Positions 60,999 to 64,000 of a DNA stretch of 64,000 bases are shown one piece after another. This stretch comes from Stenotrophomonas sp. UBA2302 (GTDB lineage: Bacteria; Pseudomonadota; Gammaproteobacteria; Xanthomonadales; Xanthomonadaceae), in assembly GCA_002345545.1 (NCBI GenBank), contig DDVW01000064.1, forward strand, positions 27,410 through 91,409, written 5' to 3'. Each line of letters starts with the position of its first letter. Positions within the stretch are counted from its first letter, which is position 1. The notes beneath the pieces were generated by a model, which worked only from the letters and a program-made list of their open reading frames with translations, searched no databases and was not told where the DNA came from. Made by a program: the position numbers and the translations under genes.

Positions 60999-61772
60999 TT
61001 ACAGGTCGCCGTTCTGTCGTGCCTTGCGCTCGCGGTCGATACGGAAGATGTAGCGCTGGATCAGGGCGTCGGCGCCGCGCGGCAGATCCTCGAAACGCAG
61101 GCCCACGCGGCGTTGCTCGGTGCCGTTGGCCAGCTTCTGCAGGCGCTGGTTGCAGACAACCAGGGTGAGGGGAATCGAAGTGCCATCGGGAAGGCGCAGT
61201 TCGCTGCCACGGCAGGATTTCTGCAGTGGCAGCGGCGGGGTGTCACCGGGCAGCAGCAGGGCGATGCCGCTGGCGCTGATGTCCACCACCCGTACGGTTG
61301 CCGGTTCACCGGCGTCTTCCAGTCGCAATGTGCAGAGCGGCGAATCGGTGACGGGTGTTTCCAGACGATAGAAATCACGGCGCTGCAGGTGATGGATTTC
61401 TTCCGGAACGGTGGTGCGGAAGGCGCTGCGGCCCTGGTCGTCGACGCAGTGCACCTGCGGCAGCCGGAAGCGCACGGTGACCCTGTCCACCTGGGCAAAG
61501 CACAGCAACCAGGCGGCATTTCCGGCCTGGCGGTTGATGGCTGCCAGCGGACTGCCATCCAGCAGCAGGCTGTCCCCGTCCAGTTCCAGTATCGCGGTAG
61601 GGAAGGCGTGGCTGCCACCGTCCGGGTGGGCGCTGACGATGGCACGCTGGTCGATCAGGGCACGCAACAACAGCTGGATCTGGCGTGGATTGCGCACGCT
61701 GTAGCGCTCATCCACATACTGGTCGCTTTCGAAGGCCGGTGTATCGGGCGTTGTCGGATCGAGCTCGGGCAT
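60999..61772 (-). CDS. ycgR: YcgR-type PilZ protein, c-di-GMP flagellar brake
   Basis: A 257-residue protein with an N-terminal YcgR domain (about 20-120) and a C-terminal PilZ domain. The PilZ domain carries both c-di-GMP signatures, the RxxxR box (QRRDFYRLETPV) and the (D/N)xSxxG box (VVDISASGIALLL). YcgR proteins bind c-di-GMP and slow the flagellar motor, linking second-messenger level to swimming. The ATG at 61772 is chosen because the conserved sequence begins soon after; the frame runs open to 61886. It lies between cheW and a receptor gene in the same direction. Confidence 0.9.
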   Translation of the reverse strand: MPELDPTTPDTPAFESDQYVDERYSVRNPRQIQLLLRALIDQRAIVSAHPDGGSHAFPTAILELDGDSLLLDGSPLAAINRQAGNAAWLLCFAQVDRVTVRFRLPQVHCVDDQGRSAFRTTVPEEIHHLQRRDFYRLETPVTDSPLCTLRLEDAGEPATVRVVDISASGIALLLPGDTPPLPLQKSCRGSELRLPDGTSIPLTLVVCNQRLQKLANGTEQRRVGLRFEDLPRGADALIQRYIFRIDRERKARQNGDL

Positions 61773-61916
61773 GATCGGGAAGCAGGTACCCAGAAGGTGG
61801 GCAGGTCGCAGCGGGATACTGCTGATCCGTGTTATCGGCCACATCCGCGTTTGCTTTAGCCCGTGCTCCGGAGACCCCGGATGCACGGGTGCGGAAGGCG
61901 GCCGCTATCGGTGGCG

Positions 61917-64000
61917 TCAGAACTCCTGCCAGTCGTCGTGTGCAGGTGATGCGCAGGGCGGGGCGACGGGAATCGCGCGCAGGACCGGACGGGGGCGGGG
62001 CGTTGCCGGCCGGGGCGCCTGTGCTGTGGATTGAAGGAATGAAGCCGCGTCCGCTTCTTCCAGCCGGAAGCGGGCTACCGCCTCGGTGAGCAGCTGTGCC
62101 TGCTCTTCCATCGCACGCGCGGCGGCGGTGGCTTCCTCCACCAGCGCGGCGTTCTGCTGGGTGGTCTCGTCCATCTGCACCACGGTCTGGTTGACCTGCT
62201 CGATGCCGGCGCTCTGCTCCTGCGATGCAGCGGAGATCTCGGCCATGATGCCCGTCACCCGCTGCACCGAGCTGACGATCTCGCCCATGGTGCTGCCGGC
62301 CTGATGCACCAGCGTCGAGCCTTCGGACACCTTTTCCACCGAGTCGTCGATCAGCTGCTTGATCTCCTTGGCGGCAGCGGCGCTGCGCTGGGCGAGCGTG
62401 CGAACCTCCGAGGCGACCACGGCAAAACCACGGCCCTGCTCACCGGCGCGGGCCGCTTCCACCGCCGCGTTCAACGCCAGGATGTTGGTCTGGAAGGCGA
62501 TGCCGTCGATCACCGCGATGATGTCGGCAATCTTCTTCGACGATTGTTCGATCGCGCCCATGGTGTTCACCATCTGCGTGGCGACGTCGCCGCCCTGCGA
62601 GGCGATGGAGTGCGCGCCGATGGCGAGCTGGTTGGCCTGACGGGCGTGTTCGGCGTTCTGGCGCACGGTGGAGGTCAGCTCCTCCATCGAGGCGGCGGTC
62701 TCCTCCAGGTTGGCAGCCTGCTGCTCGGTGCGCCGCGACAGGTCCTGGTTGCCGCTGGCGATTTCATGTGCGGCCAGGTTGATGCTGGCGGCCGCTTTCT
62801 GGATGCCGCCGATGATGGTGGTCAGCTGCTCGACGGTGGTGTTGGCGTCATCACGCATGCGTGCGAACACGCCGTGATAGTCACCCTGCATGCGCCGGGT
62901 CAGGTCACCCTGCGAAAGCGCATGCAGCACCGCCGACACCTGTTCGACGCTGCCGGAGATGGCACCCAGCAGATCATTCATCTGTGCCGAGAGCGTGGCC
63001 AGAAAACCGGTCTTGTCGTCCATGGTGATGCGTCCGGACAGGTCGCCGCGAACAGCGGCGGCGATTATCGTGCTGACTTCCTCCTCGATACGCGCCTCGA
63101 CCGTGCGGTCATCCCACTCCACCACATAGCCGACACAGCCGCCGTCGGGGGTGTTGATCGGATTGATGATCTGGCGCAGTGCATGGCCACCTACCTGGAT
63201 CTGGGCGCGATGGGTGCCACGCAGTTCACCCAGCAGCTTGCGCTGGTGCGGCGGATGCTTGTGGAAGATGTCGATATTGCTGCCGATAAGGGTTTTCAGA
63301 TCGAACTGCGGCAGGTCGCGGCGCATGTTCTGCTCGGCGGCGCCCAGCATCTCGAACAGCGGACGGTTGGCGTAGATGATGTTCAGATCGGCATCGGCGA
63401 TCATCACCCGGGTGGCGATGTTGTCCAGCGCGGTGCGCAACCGCAGGTCATCGGCGGCACGGGCCTGGTCTTTCTCGCCGCGCGCCCGGAGCTGGAGGAT
63501 CATCTCGCCAATGGCGGTATGCATCTGCCCGATCTCGTCGCGGCCATGGTGCTCGCCGGATATCTCCAGTTCGCCACGGGACACCGCCTGGATGGCGCGC
63601 AGTGCACTGGACAGCGGGCGCAGGATGGAACGGGCGATCAGCCAGCATGGCAGCAGGGCGGAGAGCAGCACCAGAATTCCAGCAAGGACCAGACTGCGGC
63701 TGAAACTTGCAGCACGGCTGGCGATCTCGTCGGTGTATTCGCCGCTGCCGATGATCCAGCCCCAGCGCTTGTGCAGGCCAACGTAGGAAATCTTCTGCAC
63801 CGCGTCTTCGACGCCCGGCTTGGGCCAGGTGTAGTCGAGGAAGCCGCCACCTTTCTGGCCCAGCTTGACCATTTCGACAAAGATCTTCTTGCCGTCGGTG
63901 CTGGTGGTATCACTGAGGTCCTTGCCGTTGAGCGCGGTCTGGTAGGGATGCATCAGCATGGTGGGGTGCTCATCGTTCACCCACAGGTAGTCGCTGCCGT
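61917..64000 (-). CDS. Methyl-accepting chemotaxis protein with single-Cache sensor and DWQEF tether, N-terminus outside the window
   Basis: The frame is open to the last base ([19 protein letters not shown] at its beginning), so the first helix is missing. About 694 codons are present. The Cache domain continues with [20 protein letters not shown] and [15 protein letters not shown]; then come a membrane helix ([19 protein letters not shown]), HAMP, a PAS segment ([17 protein letters not shown]), the signalling hairpin ([21 protein letters not shown]) and the C-terminal DDWQEF. Its hairpin DNA differs at many synonymous sites from the other two receptors, unlike those two from each other. Confidence 0.93.
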   Translation of the reverse strand, partial: GSDYLWVNDEHPTMLMHPYQTALNGKDLSDTTSTDGKKIFVEMVKLGQKGGGFLDYTWPKPGVEDAVQKISYVGLHKRWGWIIGSGEYTDEIASRAASFSRSLVLAGILVLLSALLPCWLIARSILRPLSSALRAIQAVSRGELEISGEHHGRDEIGQMHTAIGEMILQLRARGEKDQARAADDLRLRTALDNIATRVMIADADLNIIYANRPLFEMLGAAEQNMRRDLPQFDLKTLIGSNIDIFHKHPPHQRKLLGELRGTHRAQIQVGGHALRQIINPINTPDGGCVGYVVEWDDRTVEARIEEEVSTIIAAAVRGDLSGRITMDDKTGFLATLSAQMNDLLGAISGSVEQVSAVLHALSQGDLTRRMQGDYHGVFARMRDDANTTVEQLTTIIGGIQKAAASINLAAHEIASGNQDLSRRTEQQAANLEETAASMEELTSTVRQNAEHARQANQLAIGAHSIASQGGDVATQMVNTMGAIEQSSKKIADIIAVIDGIAFQTNILALNAAVEAARAGEQGRGFAVVASEVRTLAQRSAAAAKEIKQLIDDSVEKVSEGSTLVHQAGSTMGEIVSSVQRVTGIMAEISAASQEQSAGIEQVNQTVVQMDETTQQNAALVEEATAAARAMEEQAQLLTEAVARFRLEEADAASFLQSTAQAPRPATPRPRPVLRAIPVAPPCASPAHDDWQEF

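Noticed and set aside
54763..64000. Repeated receptor segments as a mobile or repetitive element
   Set aside because: The repetition is the conserved signalling hairpin of paralogous chemoreceptors; no terminal repeats or transposase are present.

Overview
The window is about 64 kb of GC-rich chromosome from a gammaproteobacterium of the Xanthomonadaceae, probably Stenotrophomonas-like. The genus is an inference. It rests on the tmRNA tag ANDDNYALAA, the rpf (diffusible signal factor) cluster beside prfB-lysS and two aconitases, and the dapD / ArsC-like / dapE gene order. Most of it is core genome. I saw no insertion sequence, prophage or CRISPR array.

Layout. 1-3.6 kb: end of glnD, then dapD (with an unusual Lys/Ala-rich N-terminal tail), an Spx/ArsC-like gene and dapE, the lysine/diaminopimelate branch. 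3.6-9.1 kb: a periplasmic-propeller diguanylate cyclase, asnB, and a broken RidA-family gene. Upstream of asnB is what reads as a complete transcription attenuator: a 31-residue leader with eight Asn codons, a perfect 12-bp antiterminator and a mutually exclusive 12-bp terminator. 9.1-16.3 kb: penicillin-acylase-family enzyme, heme-Met-less bacterioferritin, a thiopurine methyltransferase gene broken by one TAA, a fused alpha-keto acid dehydrogenase E1 and an FMN reductase. 16.4-19.4 kb: dnaB with upstream DnaA boxes, an OmpA-family lipoprotein and ssrA. 19.7-27.7 kb: the translation block thrS-infC-rpmI-rplT-pheS-pheT-ihfA-merR-tRNA-Pro, with a candidate Thr leader before thrS and an AUC start on infC. 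28.5-31.1 kb: two tandem paralogues with repeated PPC-like beta domains. 31.3-40.3 kb: prfB (programmed frameshift), lysS, rpfG-rpfC facing rpfF-rpfB. 40.4-49.8 kb: a small lipoprotein, a frameshifted PQQ glucose dehydrogenase, acnA (rpfA), a VapBC module and acnB. 49.9-64.0 kb: an EAL/GGDEF protein and a chemotaxis block on the minus strand (cheB, cheD, cheR, three chemoreceptors, cheW, a PilZ protein and an exported OB-fold-like protein).

How the genes fit together. Cyclic di-GMP recurs: a GGDEF synthase, an EAL hydrolase, the HD-GYP hydrolase RpfG coupled to DSF sensing by RpfC, and a PilZ effector beside chemotaxis genes. Three genes (ridA-like, tpm, gcd) carry single inactivating lesions in otherwise full-length reading frames, pointing to recent loss, strain-level variation or sequence error.
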